Below, one piece after another: positions 8,731 through 16,823 of a stretch of 64,000 nucleotides of DNA (its first letter is position 1; each line of letters begins with the position of its first letter). The notes under the pieces were generated by a model. It ran no database searches and was not told the DNA's origin. It saw only the letters and a list, made by a program, of their open reading frames with translations. The position numbers and the translations under genes are program-made. Origin of the DNA: Candidatus Harpocratesius repetitus (lineage in GTDB: Archaea > Asgardarchaeota > Lokiarchaeia > Sigyniarchaeales > Promethearchaeaceae); the NCBI GenBank assembly GCA_021498095.1, contig JAIZWK010000001.1:1723666-1787665 (forward strand), in the 5' to 3' direction.

Positions 8731-9018
8731 TTAAAAAATTTGTGGGTTTGTATATTCTTCCTTTTCTGATTTTCTTTTCCATTTTTGCATCTCTAAAGGT
8801 AAAGTGAGAAAATGACCGTCTTTTTTAAAATTGGAAAAGTTTAAATAAAGTATTTTTATATTCAAAAAGATTATTAATAGCAAAGACCAACATGCTATAT
8901 AACCAAACCATAATTGTTTATTTGAAAATAATGAAAATCGTATAATGGAATAAATTAAAAAACCTCTTAAACTAAATAAAATACATATAAAAATAAAGAA
9001 GAGTGAATTTACTTTAAC
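8731..9018 (-). other. Open frame for a small membrane-like protein without a normal start
   Basis: On the minus strand, 95 codons are open from just after a TGA (9019-9021) to a TAA (8731-8733). The translation has two hydrophobic stretches (FFIFICILFSLRGFLIYSII and WFGYIACWSLLLIIFLNI) and a charged tail (EMQKWKRKSEKEE), as expected for a small two-helix membrane protein. There is no ATG, GTG or TTG early enough to give 60 residues. It is therefore either a decayed gene or a gene with an undetected start. The rest of 8621-9077 appears to hold only the upstream region of the Roadblock gene. Confidence 0.3.
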
Positions 9019-9077
9019 TCACAAATCAATTGCGATTTTCTGAATAAATCAGTTGAAAAAAAATTGGCGGGTATATT

Positions 9078-9443
9078 ATGAGTAATGAAGAAACACTTGA
9101 TGATATTTTGCATGATCTTTTATATTCTATTCCAGAAGTTCAAGCTGCAGCAATAGTTTCAGTTGAAGGACTTCCAATTGCATCTGCTTTGCCTCCTGAT
9201 GCAGATGAAACTCGAATCGCAGCAATGACTGCTGCTATTTTATCTTTGGGAGAGAGGGCTGCGCAAGAATTGGGGAAAGGTACATTGGAGCAAGTATTTG
9301 TTAGAGGCGTTAATGGCTATATATTAACAATGAGTGCAGGTCCAAATGCTGTTCTTACAATCAGTACAACAAAAGATATAAAATTAGGCTTAATGTTTTT
9401 AGATACGAAACGTACATGCGATAAAATTGCCAAATTAGTATGA
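9078..9443 (+). CDS. Roadblock/LC7 domain protein
   Basis: A compact 121-residue single Roadblock/LC7 domain, close to the MglB/dynein-light-chain pattern: ILHDLLYSIPEVQAAAIVSVEGLPIAS, then AAILSLGERAAQELGKG, VFVRGVNGYILTMSAG and AVLTIST. Proteins of this family dimerise and act as scaffolds or regulators of small GTPases. GGCGGG lies 6 bases before ATG 9078. The following gene (TFB-like) is 106 bases downstream on the same strand. Fold assignment is confident; the GTPase partner is unknown. Confidence 0.9.
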   Translation: MSNEETLDDILHDLLYSIPEVQAAAIVSVEGLPIASALPPDADETRIAAMTAAILSLGERAAQELGKGTLEQVFVRGVNGYILTMSAGPNAVLTISTTKDIKLGLMFLDTKRTCDKIAKLV

Positions 9444-9549
9444 GTCTTGTTAAGTTTTACTTCTTTTTATCATTAATTTATTCCTCTTCTTAATTTTTCA
9501 TAATGCTAACTTCTGAATATTAATTTTTTTAAACTTATTATTTTTAAAT

Positions 9550-10449
9550 ATGGAGCAGGTCTATACACATTATTTTGGCATTATCTCTAATTCAAATACT
9601 AATAGAACCTCATCTGAAGCTATAACTCATCATCATCATTTTATAGAAGATTTTTCTCGAGGTTATAAAGTCTGTATTCAATGTGGTTATGTCGCTGATG
9701 ATCTAATCTTTTCACAACAGCTGCCTTTTTTAAAAAAAAATCAAGATGTACACGGTGTTTCTTCTAATTCTACAACATCTTCGCGTTTTTCAAAGATTTC
9801 TGCTTTATCTACAGTATCTCCTACTTTGAAACGAGCTTTTAAGCTAGAAAAGAAGATTCCTTGGATTGAAAAAAAAATTACTTTAGGAAAGATCGAAATT
9901 CAAAGACTTGCTTCTATTTTTTTGCTTCCAAGAGCTACAGCAGAGCGAGGTTTCTATCTATTTCAAAAGATATGTCATGACACGCGCTTTCGCACCCATT
10001 ATATTAACCTTATGTGTCAAGTATGCCTGTATTATGCCGCAAAAGAACAAGGATATCCGATAATATTAGAAGATATTGTAAATCAAACTTATTATAGAAT
10101 CAGTCTAGCTCAACGATATTATTATCTATTGATCACAGTGTTAAAATTACCAAATATATCAACAAATGCCACAGCATTTATCCATCGATATGGAACTCTA
10201 TTACATTTAGACTCTAACCTGATTCAGAATGCAGTAAAAATTTTGCAACAATTTTCAAAATTCGCTAATTTGAGTGGATGTGATGTGAGAGGAATAGCCG
10301 CTGGAGTTTTGTATTTCACCTGTATTCATTTCCATATTCCAATAAGCCAGAAAAAAATAGCTCAAATGGCTGGAATCTCAGAAATTACGATTAGAAGTCG
10401 TTATAAAGATTTAAGAAAACTTCGTTTGAAAATTATTTCCTCAAATTAA
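9550..10449 (+). CDS. Divergent TFB-like transcription factor
   Basis: A 299-residue protein whose C-terminal half has two cyclin-like repeats (about 100-190 and 195-295). The second carries GCDVRGIAAGVLYFTC and the TFIIB-type helix-turn-helix ISQKKIAQMAGISEITIRSRYKDL. The N-terminus keeps only one CxxC (VCIQCG); the other zinc pair is replaced by a HHHH stretch, and the B-finger/linker is not recognisable. It may be an alternative initiation factor or a regulator derived from TFB. The canonical TFB is at 31.0 kb. Start ATG 9550 has no clear Shine-Dalgarno sequence. Confidence 0.7.
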   Translation: MEQVYTHYFGIISNSNTNRTSSEAITHHHHFIEDFSRGYKVCIQCGYVADDLIFSQQLPFLKKNQDVHGVSSNSTTSSRFSKISALSTVSPTLKRAFKLEKKIPWIEKKITLGKIEIQRLASIFLLPRATAERGFYLFQKICHDTRFRTHYINLMCQVCLYYAAKEQGYPIILEDIVNQTYYRISLAQRYYYLLITVLKLPNISTNATAFIHRYGTLLHLDSNLIQNAVKILQQFSKFANLSGCDVRGIAAGVLYFTCIHFHIPISQKKIAQMAGISEITIRSRYKDLRKLRLKIISSN

Positions 10450-10574
10450 ACCATTTTTCTTTATTTTATCTACATAGAGATGAAAATATCAAGAATTTTT
10501 TCTTCCTTTATTCGAAGAAATCCTTATCATAATTCCGAAAATTTTTTTATAGTTATGTATTTGAGGTTCACAGT

Positions 10575-12515
10575 ATGGAACAATCGGGAATGTTAAAAAC
10601 TAATCACTATGAGCATTGGATTTCATACCCGATTTTTTCTGATTTTACTCGATCATTTTCTCCAGAACAAATTTTTCTATCAATTTCTTTACGAATCTTA
10701 TTATTAACAAAAGATCATCATACTTTAATTAAAATTAATTTAAACAAAGAAATTTATGAAATTAAATGGTATGGAGCTGTGGTTTCAATATTTGGGAAGA
10801 ATAATGAATTTCTATTTTTGATATACCATCATGAAGATTATTTTTATTTCCAAATCTCACCAACAATCACTCAATTATCACCATCTATACAATTATATAA
10901 TGAATTAGTTTCCTTGCAAAATTGGACAATAAAACAGTATTCTGATCATGAATATTTTGTATTAAAGCAAAATTCTACACAAATGAGTAATTTAATGAAA
11001 AATAAAGATTTAACAAAAATCATTTCCCGAATACAAGATCTTACGCAAATGATGAATGATATTCCTGTTTTTTCAGGATTTATAATTCCTAAAGTCTGGA
11101 AAGATCTTTGGATTCCTCCACATTTTGATAGGCATCAAATTAACTATGTTTTTCCTAAGCAGTCTAAGAAAAATCTGCTTGGACAAACCCAGAATTTAGC
11201 TATTCGAAATTTCTTGGATCTTTCACTTTATGATCAAATATTATTCATGGATGATTTAATATGGTATCGACCTATCCAGACTCAATCCTTTTTTGAGAAA
11301 TTTGTTTCTCATTTTTCACCTGTGATTAATTTTAAAACATCCGTATTTAATAATAAAGTAGAACGATCTACAGAAAAAATAAAACAATTGGTTGTTTCCC
11401 CACCAATTTGGTCACATTTTGCTTTAGATTATATTAAATACACCGGTTCTTCACATATTTTAAACATATTGTTTAAAAAGTTTAAGGCTCATTTAGATTG
11501 GTGGGAAAAAAATAGATTTTCTCAAAAATATGGTTTGTTTATATCGCATGGAAATGTAGAAATGTTAGAAATTGAAACAAAATGCTTCTTTTCTCCACGA
11601 TTTCGTACGAAACTGCTATCTTCTTCAAATAAACTTCAAACTTTACCTGCCAATTTCGAAAAAGAAATGATTCTACCTGATATTAATGCCCAACTTTGCG
11701 ATTTTTATCAAAATATGGGTGTTTTTTCACTACTTTTAGGAAACTCTGATTTTCAAAACTATTTTGATAAAGCAGAAGCCATACAACAGCATTATCAATT
11801 ACTGTGGGATCAAAATACTTCATTTTACTATGATTTTGACTTAGAGACTAATTCTCTTCACAAATTGAAGACAAATGCAGGATTTTGGGCTTTATTTGGA
11901 GGATGTGTTTCCAAATCTCATCTTTCCTCATTAGTTTCCCATCTTTTCAATCCAAATGAGTTTTATTCTTCAATTCCCCTACCTCATATTTCATTTGATG
12001 AACAAGAACGTTTTTCTTTCCCATCATTTAACTACAGTAATTTAGCCAATATTTATTGGTTAGTTCTTGGTTTAAAAAAATACAGTCTTGATCAAATTGC
12101 TGCAAAAATAACACTTCGCACACTTAAAACATTAACACAAGTATATCAAACTCAGAAATGCATTCCAAGTTTTTGCACAATTTCAAATTCTGAAAGAAAT
12201 GAAATGCAAATTAATGGTAATCGACCCATCTCATTTTCTCTTCTACAAAAAATGAATATATTGAATCCTTCTGCCTTACAATGGAAATTTTTCTATCATT
12301 CTCCTTTACCTCTTCATTCTCTCTACTATAAAAGTATTTTGGGCGCTGAGATATTAGATGATATTATTTACTTCGTTCCAAATTGGGAAATCCTTGAAAA
12401 TGACTTATCTTTTAGTTTTCATTATCGAGGGAAACAAATCGATGGATATCTTTCAAAAAAGGCACAAAAAACTTTCGCTATTAACTCAGATCTTCAAATT
12501 CTTAAGAATTATTAG
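10575..12515 (+). CDS. (Alpha/alpha)6 glycosidase-like protein (GH63/MGH1-like), catalytic region degenerate
   Basis: A 646-residue protein. The C-terminal ~400 residues resemble the helical barrel of GH63/mannosylglycerate-hydrolase-like enzymes: PPIWSHFALDYIKYTG, DINAQLCDFYQNMG, LLWDQNTSFYYDFD and a late NYSNLANIYWLVLGL. The N-terminal ~250 residues would form the beta-rich domain. The usual GWDNSPR/GLDDSPR acid motif is replaced by KCFFSPRF, and WRGPxW is not seen, so hydrolytic activity is doubtful. It could be a sugar-binding relative. It follows the TFB-like gene on the same strand after 125 bases. Confidence 0.55.
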   Translation: MEQSGMLKTNHYEHWISYPIFSDFTRSFSPEQIFLSISLRILLLTKDHHTLIKINLNKEIYEIKWYGAVVSIFGKNNEFLFLIYHHEDYFYFQISPTITQLSPSIQLYNELVSLQNWTIKQYSDHEYFVLKQNSTQMSNLMKNKDLTKIISRIQDLTQMMNDIPVFSGFIIPKVWKDLWIPPHFDRHQINYVFPKQSKKNLLGQTQNLAIRNFLDLSLYDQILFMDDLIWYRPIQTQSFFEKFVSHFSPVINFKTSVFNNKVERSTEKIKQLVVSPPIWSHFALDYIKYTGSSHILNILFKKFKAHLDWWEKNRFSQKYGLFISHGNVEMLEIETKCFFSPRFRTKLLSSSNKLQTLPANFEKEMILPDINAQLCDFYQNMGVFSLLLGNSDFQNYFDKAEAIQQHYQLLWDQNTSFYYDFDLETNSLHKLKTNAGFWALFGGCVSKSHLSSLVSHLFNPNEFYSSIPLPHISFDEQERFSFPSFNYSNLANIYWLVLGLKKYSLDQIAAKITLRTLKTLTQVYQTQKCIPSFCTISNSERNEMQINGNRPISFSLLQKMNILNPSALQWKFFYHSPLPLHSLYYKSILGAEILDDIIYFVPNWEILENDLSFSFHYRGKQIDGYLSKKAQKTFAINSDLQILKNY

Positions 12516-12544
12516 TTAAAAAGAAAAAGAATTGAATTATATCT

Positions 12545-13525
12545 TTACATTCCAAAAGGAGTGGGTTTTGCCAATTGACGGAATTTCTCCAAAAAATTCT
12601 CCGTCATTTCATCCCATTTTGCTAACACTTCATCGATTTTAGGGATCATCGACTCACGTTCTTTATACTCTAAATATTCTTTCATCAACCTAAAAACATT
12701 TATCATTGCATTCCCTTGATTTAAAACTTTTTCAACTTCTACTGCTTGTGTCTCCACCAAAGATTCGATTCGAGCGGATTCACCCTTTCTAATCAAAGTC
12801 TGAATATAGCTGTGAGTTCCATCATACAATTCCTTCAATTTTTCTAAAGTGTTGTCGACATATTTCCGGTATTCAATTACAACACCTTCACCTCTTGGAA
12901 ATGCCTTTGTTACCCAATTTACAAACTCTTGAGCATTCCGAATAAACGCCTCATCAATCTCAAAATCCGTAAATTCAAATGGAACTTCATGAAATGATGC
13001 TTCTAAACCACTATTAGGATCATCCAATCGAAACACCAAAAATCCTGTATCCAAAGTTAATTGCGTCATAGGATCGCCCCTTCTTGCAGGAACCTCAACT
13101 TGTTTCAATAATCTTTGAGGATTAAACACTAAAGCCACTGCTAAGGGATTATTAGTCTGCCATGCGAGTTGATTTTTCACATCATCTTGTGAAAGCATCA
13201 ACTTTATTCCAGGATGCGAGTGGTACCATCCAACTATATATTGTGGTGGGTCTTTTAAATAAAATTCACTTTCAATTGAAGCTGCCAGCGCATAATCTTC
13301 TTCATCGAACTCAACCTTTAAGATATGTCTTTGCTTCTTTGTATGAGTAAAAGGAATTGCCTCTGTAATGATTACATCGTCACCGTCGTTATATCCATAT
13401 AACAACCCATATACTTCTGCCCATTCTTCTTCTGGAATTCGTAAATTCGCATAACGAGTCGTAGTTGCAATTATCGTCTTATATATTTCTAAATTTAATT
13501 TAACCACACCACGCGCTTGCATCAT
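12545..13525 (-). CDS. JAMM/MPN+ metallopeptidase, Rpn11/Csn5-like
   Basis: A 326-residue protein with an N-terminal MPN+ domain (about 8-150). The full JAMM zinc centre is present: Glu37 in EVYGLL, then His102, His104, Ser112 and Asp115 in WYHSHPGIKLMLSQDD. This is the deubiquitinase-type metalloprotease of proteasome Rpn11 and signalosome Csn5; in archaea, JAMM enzymes remove ubiquitin-like or SAMP modifiers. The C-terminal half is helical and lacks a second recognisable domain. No ubiquitin, E1 or E2 gene lies in the window. It is divergent from the TBP gene with a 164-base shared upstream region. Catalytic competence is well supported by the residues. Confidence 0.9.
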   Translation of the reverse strand: MMQARGVVKLNLEIYKTIIATTTRYANLRIPEEEWAEVYGLLYGYNDGDDVIITEAIPFTHTKKQRHILKVEFDEEDYALAASIESEFYLKDPPQYIVGWYHSHPGIKLMLSQDDVKNQLAWQTNNPLAVALVFNPQRLLKQVEVPARRGDPMTQLTLDTGFLVFRLDDPNSGLEASFHEVPFEFTDFEIDEAFIRNAQEFVNWVTKAFPRGEGVVIEYRKYVDNTLEKLKELYDGTHSYIQTLIRKGESARIESLVETQAVEVEKVLNQGNAMINVFRLMKEYLEYKERESMIPKIDEVLAKWDEMTENFLEKFRQLAKPTPFGM

Positions 13526-13640
13526 AATGATCTATATCCATTTTCTTCGTTAAAGCATTTTTTATTTTTTATCATAAATTCATATTTTATCAAACTATTT
13601 TTATCTCAAATTAATAGACTTTATAAAGGTTTTTAAACTC

Positions 13641-13668
13641 TTTAAATATGGGTTTCTATTTAAATATG
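13641..13668 (+). promoter_or_regulatory. Twin TATA boxes upstream of tbp
   Basis: The 10-mer TTTAAATATG occurs twice, at 13641-13650 and 13659-13668, 49 and 31 bases before the tbp ATG. The proximal copy would place transcription start close to the ATG (nearly leaderless). The distal one would leave a ~20-base leader that contains the AAGGTG sequence at 13678-13683. Two start sites, or TBP binding its own promoter, are both possible. Confidence 0.55.
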
Positions 13669-13689
13669 AAATAACCAAGGTGCTCTCTA

Positions 13690-14310
13690 ATGGCTAAAAA
13701 GAATAATGATGCTAAATTCTCTTATAAAATTGAAAATGTGGTCGCCACTGTAACCGTTAAAATCTCCGAAAAAATGGATTTAAACGTCATCGCCCGAAAA
13801 TATGCTGATGTCGAATACAATCCAGAACGATTCCCAGGCCTCGTCATGCGCATTGTAGACCCTAAAGCAACCATCCTCGTTTTCTCAACTGGAAAAATGG
13901 TCGTCACTGGTATGCGTAAAGCTGAAGAAGCAGAAGCTGTTGTTGATGACGTTATTAAAAGAATTCAAAAATGTAAAATTGATATCTCCGACCCCCAAAT
14001 CACCATTCAGAATATTGTCGCAAGTGGCGATTTAAACTGTATGATTGATTTAAATATGGCGGCAGTGGTAATGGAGTTTTCTATGTATGAACCCGAGGTA
14101 TTCCCGGGGCTGATTTATCGGATGCAGGACCCTAAATCTGTCTTCTTAATCTTTTCGACGGGTCGAATCGTCTGCACAGGTGCGAAGACGAAAGAATTAG
14201 TGGCAGAGGCAGTGGAAAAGCTGTATCATACGGTGCGTGAATATGATGTGGCGCGCGAGCCGGGTGACACTTTTGATTTCGAAGATGAAGAAGAGATGAC
14301 ATTTCTTTAA
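13690..14310 (+). CDS. tbp: TATA-box-binding protein
   Basis: TBP binds promoter TATA boxes and recruits TFB and RNA polymerase. The 206-residue protein has the two direct repeats of the saddle: IENVVATVTVKISEKMDLN with FPGLVMRIVDPKATILVFSTGK in the first half, and IQNIVASGDLNCMIDLN with FPGLIYRMQDPKSVFLIFSTGR in the second. The C-terminus is an acidic tail (TFDFEDEEEM), as in many archaeal TBPs. Codon use is richer in G and C than in neighbouring genes, with C-ending codons in the first repeat and G-ending codons in the second. A GGTG sequence lies 7 bases before ATG 13690. Confidence 0.97.
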   Translation: MAKKNNDAKFSYKIENVVATVTVKISEKMDLNVIARKYADVEYNPERFPGLVMRIVDPKATILVFSTGKMVVTGMRKAEEAEAVVDDVIKRIQKCKIDISDPQITIQNIVASGDLNCMIDLNMAAVVMEFSMYEPEVFPGLIYRMQDPKSVFLIFSTGRIVCTGAKTKELVAEAVEKLYHTVREYDVAREPGDTFDFEDEEEMTFL

Positions 14311-14466
14311 AATCTGAATTGGTTGAATATTTCAAAAGAAAAAAATATTCTCTTACAGCAAATATCGACCCATATCTTCAATTTTTTCATTTTTTATTCA
14401 TTTATCTTTATACTCTTTTATATAAAAATTGTATCTGAATCTATATATTTGTTTTATTCGTATTCT

Positions 14467-15189
14467 TTAAGTAATTCCGATTTCAATGTTTTGAACCCAT
14501 TGCCATATGGTTGGTTCGATTAATACAAAAATTATTGAACATACTAACGCTGTAAATAAAAATATCCAACCTAATTTTTTAAATTCTCTTGATTTCCCTT
14601 TAAAATCTTGAGTTTGAAAGATCGTTGAAAAAAGCGCGTGTCCAAACGTAATCCAACATCCAACTCCCATTAGACCTATTAAAACACTGATTATATATAT
14701 TATTAGAGGTGAATTAAAAGTAACACTTAATTGAACAAAGAATGGGAACCAACGATAGATTGAAAGTATAGCAAAATAAAAACCAATAAATGAAATTGCT
14801 GCGAAAGCGGCCCAAATTAACATAAAGTAGGTTGAAATAACACAAAACTGAGCTAAATTTTGTGCATTAGGTGAAAAACCTCCACTAAAATATGTAAAAT
14901 AGTAGGAAAACCCACTAAGAAAGGGTGCCATAATAATTAGTCCTTGATATGAACGAAGAAAATGAAGAATGGGTGGAGGGTTAAACTCTGAATATTTTGT
15001 ATAAATTACAATTAATAAATGGAAAAGTAGAATACCTGCAAACCCAAGCGGAGATAATCGATCTTTAAAAGCCAATAATAAAATTATTCCAGAAATTCCA
15101 ATAGTTGTAATAAGCCCAAGATTCTCTGGTATATAATGTGATTTTTTTTTTTTTTTATTAAGAGATGAAGGTAATTTAAGGGTCTGCAT
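14467..15189 (-). CDS. Integral membrane protein of unknown function, about 6 TM segments
   Basis: A 240-residue protein with about six hydrophobic helices (for example LGLITTIGISGIILLLAF, FMLIWAAFAAISFIGFYFAIL, LIIYIISVLIGLMGVGCW). A short cytosolic N-terminus contains a run of five lysines encoded by 15 consecutive A. I do not recognise the family. It converges with tbp across a 156-base T-rich spacer. The 15-base homopolymer close to the start is a place where replication slippage or a sequencing error would shift the frame; as given, the frame is intact. Confidence 0.6.
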   Translation of the reverse strand: MQTLKLPSSLNKKKKKSHYIPENLGLITTIGISGIILLLAFKDRLSPLGFAGILLFHLLIVIYTKYSEFNPPPILHFLRSYQGLIIMAPFLSGFSYYFTYFSGGFSPNAQNLAQFCVISTYFMLIWAAFAAISFIGFYFAILSIYRWFPFFVQLSVTFNSPLIIYIISVLIGLMGVGCWITFGHALFSTIFQTQDFKGKSREFKKLGWIFLFTALVCSIIFVLIEPTIWQWVQNIEIGIT

Positions 15190-15412
15190 GTTTCAATTAA
15201 CAATGTTGAGGGCGGCTTAAAGAGTTTTATTCCACAAGATCATATTAACATTTAGTGATCAAATCTAATCGAAAATCAAGAAAAAGTGTTCACTGAAGGA
15301 TAAAAAAGAAATAGAATCAAATGAATTTAAGAAGAAATCAAAAAATAACGATTAGAATTATTCATATAATAAAATAAAAATAATTATATCTAAGTATATA
15401 AGGGGAAATTTC

Positions 15413-15976
15413 GTGAATAAAAAAGAATTACATCAAAGATATCGTAAACTTGCAGAAATTGCTGGGAGTCGCGTTATTTTAAGAAAAACAATAATTGCTC
15501 ATTCCGAAGCTTTGTATCATCAAATTAAAAGTCCTGGAGTACTCGAAAATTTGACTATTGATATAGATGATTTTCATGAATTTCGACGATACATCTTGTT
15601 TATTGAAAATCAATGGCAGATGAACCAAGATTTTACTTATACCATATTTATAAATCAAGATGAAATAATTGGTCAAATTTCTCTTTATAATATTGCTTTT
15701 TCAAATTTTCGTGGAGAAATTGGAATATGGTTGGGAAAATCAAATTGGGGGCAAGGATATGGAAAAGATGCCCTTCAAACTATTATCGCTTATGGATTTA
15801 AAGAGCTGCATCTGAATCGGCTTCAATCACATATATTTGTTAATAATCTTCGTTCTATTCGCTTATTTGAGGGTGTTGGATTTAAACAAGAAGGTATTAT
15901 TCGAGAATATGTGTGTAAAAATGCAGAATTTAAAGATGTTTACTCTTATGGGTTATTAAAGCGAAATTACTTTTAG
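15413..15976 (+). CDS. GNAT N-acetyltransferase, RimJ/RimL type
   Basis: A 187-residue acetyltransferase. The acetyl-CoA-binding region reads IWLGKSNWGQGYGKDALQTIIAYGF, the motif-A arrangement, followed by LNRLQSHIFVNNLRSIRLFEGVGFKQEGIIREYV, typical of RimJ/RimL and SpeG-like members. The substrate may be a protein N-terminus or a small amine and cannot be told from sequence. The start is a GTG at 15413, supported by AGGGGA 6 bases upstream, and the track frame agrees. It stands alone on the plus strand. Confidence 0.88.
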   Translation: MNKKELHQRYRKLAEIAGSRVILRKTIIAHSEALYHQIKSPGVLENLTIDIDDFHEFRRYILFIENQWQMNQDFTYTIFINQDEIIGQISLYNIAFSNFRGEIGIWLGKSNWGQGYGKDALQTIIAYGFKELHLNRLQSHIFVNNLRSIRLFEGVGFKQEGIIREYVCKNAEFKDVYSYGLLKRNYF

Positions 15977-16130
15977 TTATTCCTTTATTCTCTAATCTTT
16001 CTTAAATTATTTCAATAATTTTTCTATAATTTTTAGAAAATATGATGAATTTTACAGATGTTTAAGATTTCTAAAGATTACTGAAGATTAATAATGATGA
16101 AATAATTATTCTAAATGGGTAATAATTCGA

Positions 16131-16823
16131 ATGAGATTTGCAAAAGAAGGGTTTTTCTGGGTAGTACCTGCGTTAGCACTGGATATTGGCTGGCACATCA
16201 TTTCTCTTCCAACAAAATATAATCCTTGGCTTTATTTTTGGGTCATAACTTTTCCAACTACAGTGGGAATAATACTATTAGCTTCATTTTTTCGTGATCC
16301 AGAACGAGAACTTCCAGAGAATTTTAACCCAAAAACTGATGTAGTTTGTCCTGCAGATGGAACTGTTGTATCCATAGAGCAAGTTAATGATTTACTCTCA
16401 ATTTATATTGAAATGCACTATTATAATGTTCATGTTGTTCGATCGCCTTGTAATTTGATTGTGGATGAAGTAATTCGGCAAAAAGGTAAACATCATTTGG
16501 TTTATTTTGTTAAAACATCTACAAAGACAACCACAAAAGCAATATTGAAAAATGCTCGAACTATTGTAAAATTGAAGAATGAATCTGGAGAAAAAATTGA
16601 TTATTATATGATCTGTGGTGCATTTTTCCGAAGAGCCAAACCTTATGTAAAAGCTGGTGATAAACTATCTGCTGGCGATCGGGTTGGCATGATTGTATTT
16701 GGAAGTACGTTAAAAATGGTTATTCCCTTTCACAATCAGAGTTGTTGTGTAAAAGTAGGTGAAAAAGTTCGTGCAGGGAAGACTATATTATTTCAAAAAG
16801 AGGTTGATGTAAAAAATGGATGA
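16131..16823 (+). CDS. Phosphatidylserine/archaetidylserine decarboxylase
   Basis: The enzyme decarboxylates a serine phospholipid head group to ethanolamine; in archaea the substrate is archaetidylserine. The 230-residue form has an N-terminal membrane region with two hydrophobic stretches (about 8-24 and 33-54). Next come CPADGTVVSIEQ and the conserved YYNVHVVRSP. The processing site reads GSTLKMVIP, with Ser192 expected to become the pyruvoyl group after self-cleavage. It begins a plus-strand run with the YkgJ-like gene (8-base overlap) and two further genes. The membrane-lipid role fits the CDP-alcohol phosphatidyltransferase at 28.3 kb. Confidence 0.92.
   Translation: MRFAKEGFFWVVPALALDIGWHIISLPTKYNPWLYFWVITFPTTVGIILLASFFRDPERELPENFNPKTDVVCPADGTVVSIEQVNDLLSIYIEMHYYNVHVVRSPCNLIVDEVIRQKGKHHLVYFVKTSTKTTTKAILKNARTIVKLKNESGEKIDYYMICGAFFRRAKPYVKAGDKLSAGDRVGMIVFGSTLKMVIPFHNQSCCVKVGEKVRAGKTILFQKEVDVKNG

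Noticed and set aside
14323-14523. 66-codon hydrophobic frame after tbp
   Set aside because: It is in the T-rich spacer between convergent genes and overlaps the end of the membrane protein gene; the composition is explained by poly-T tracts.
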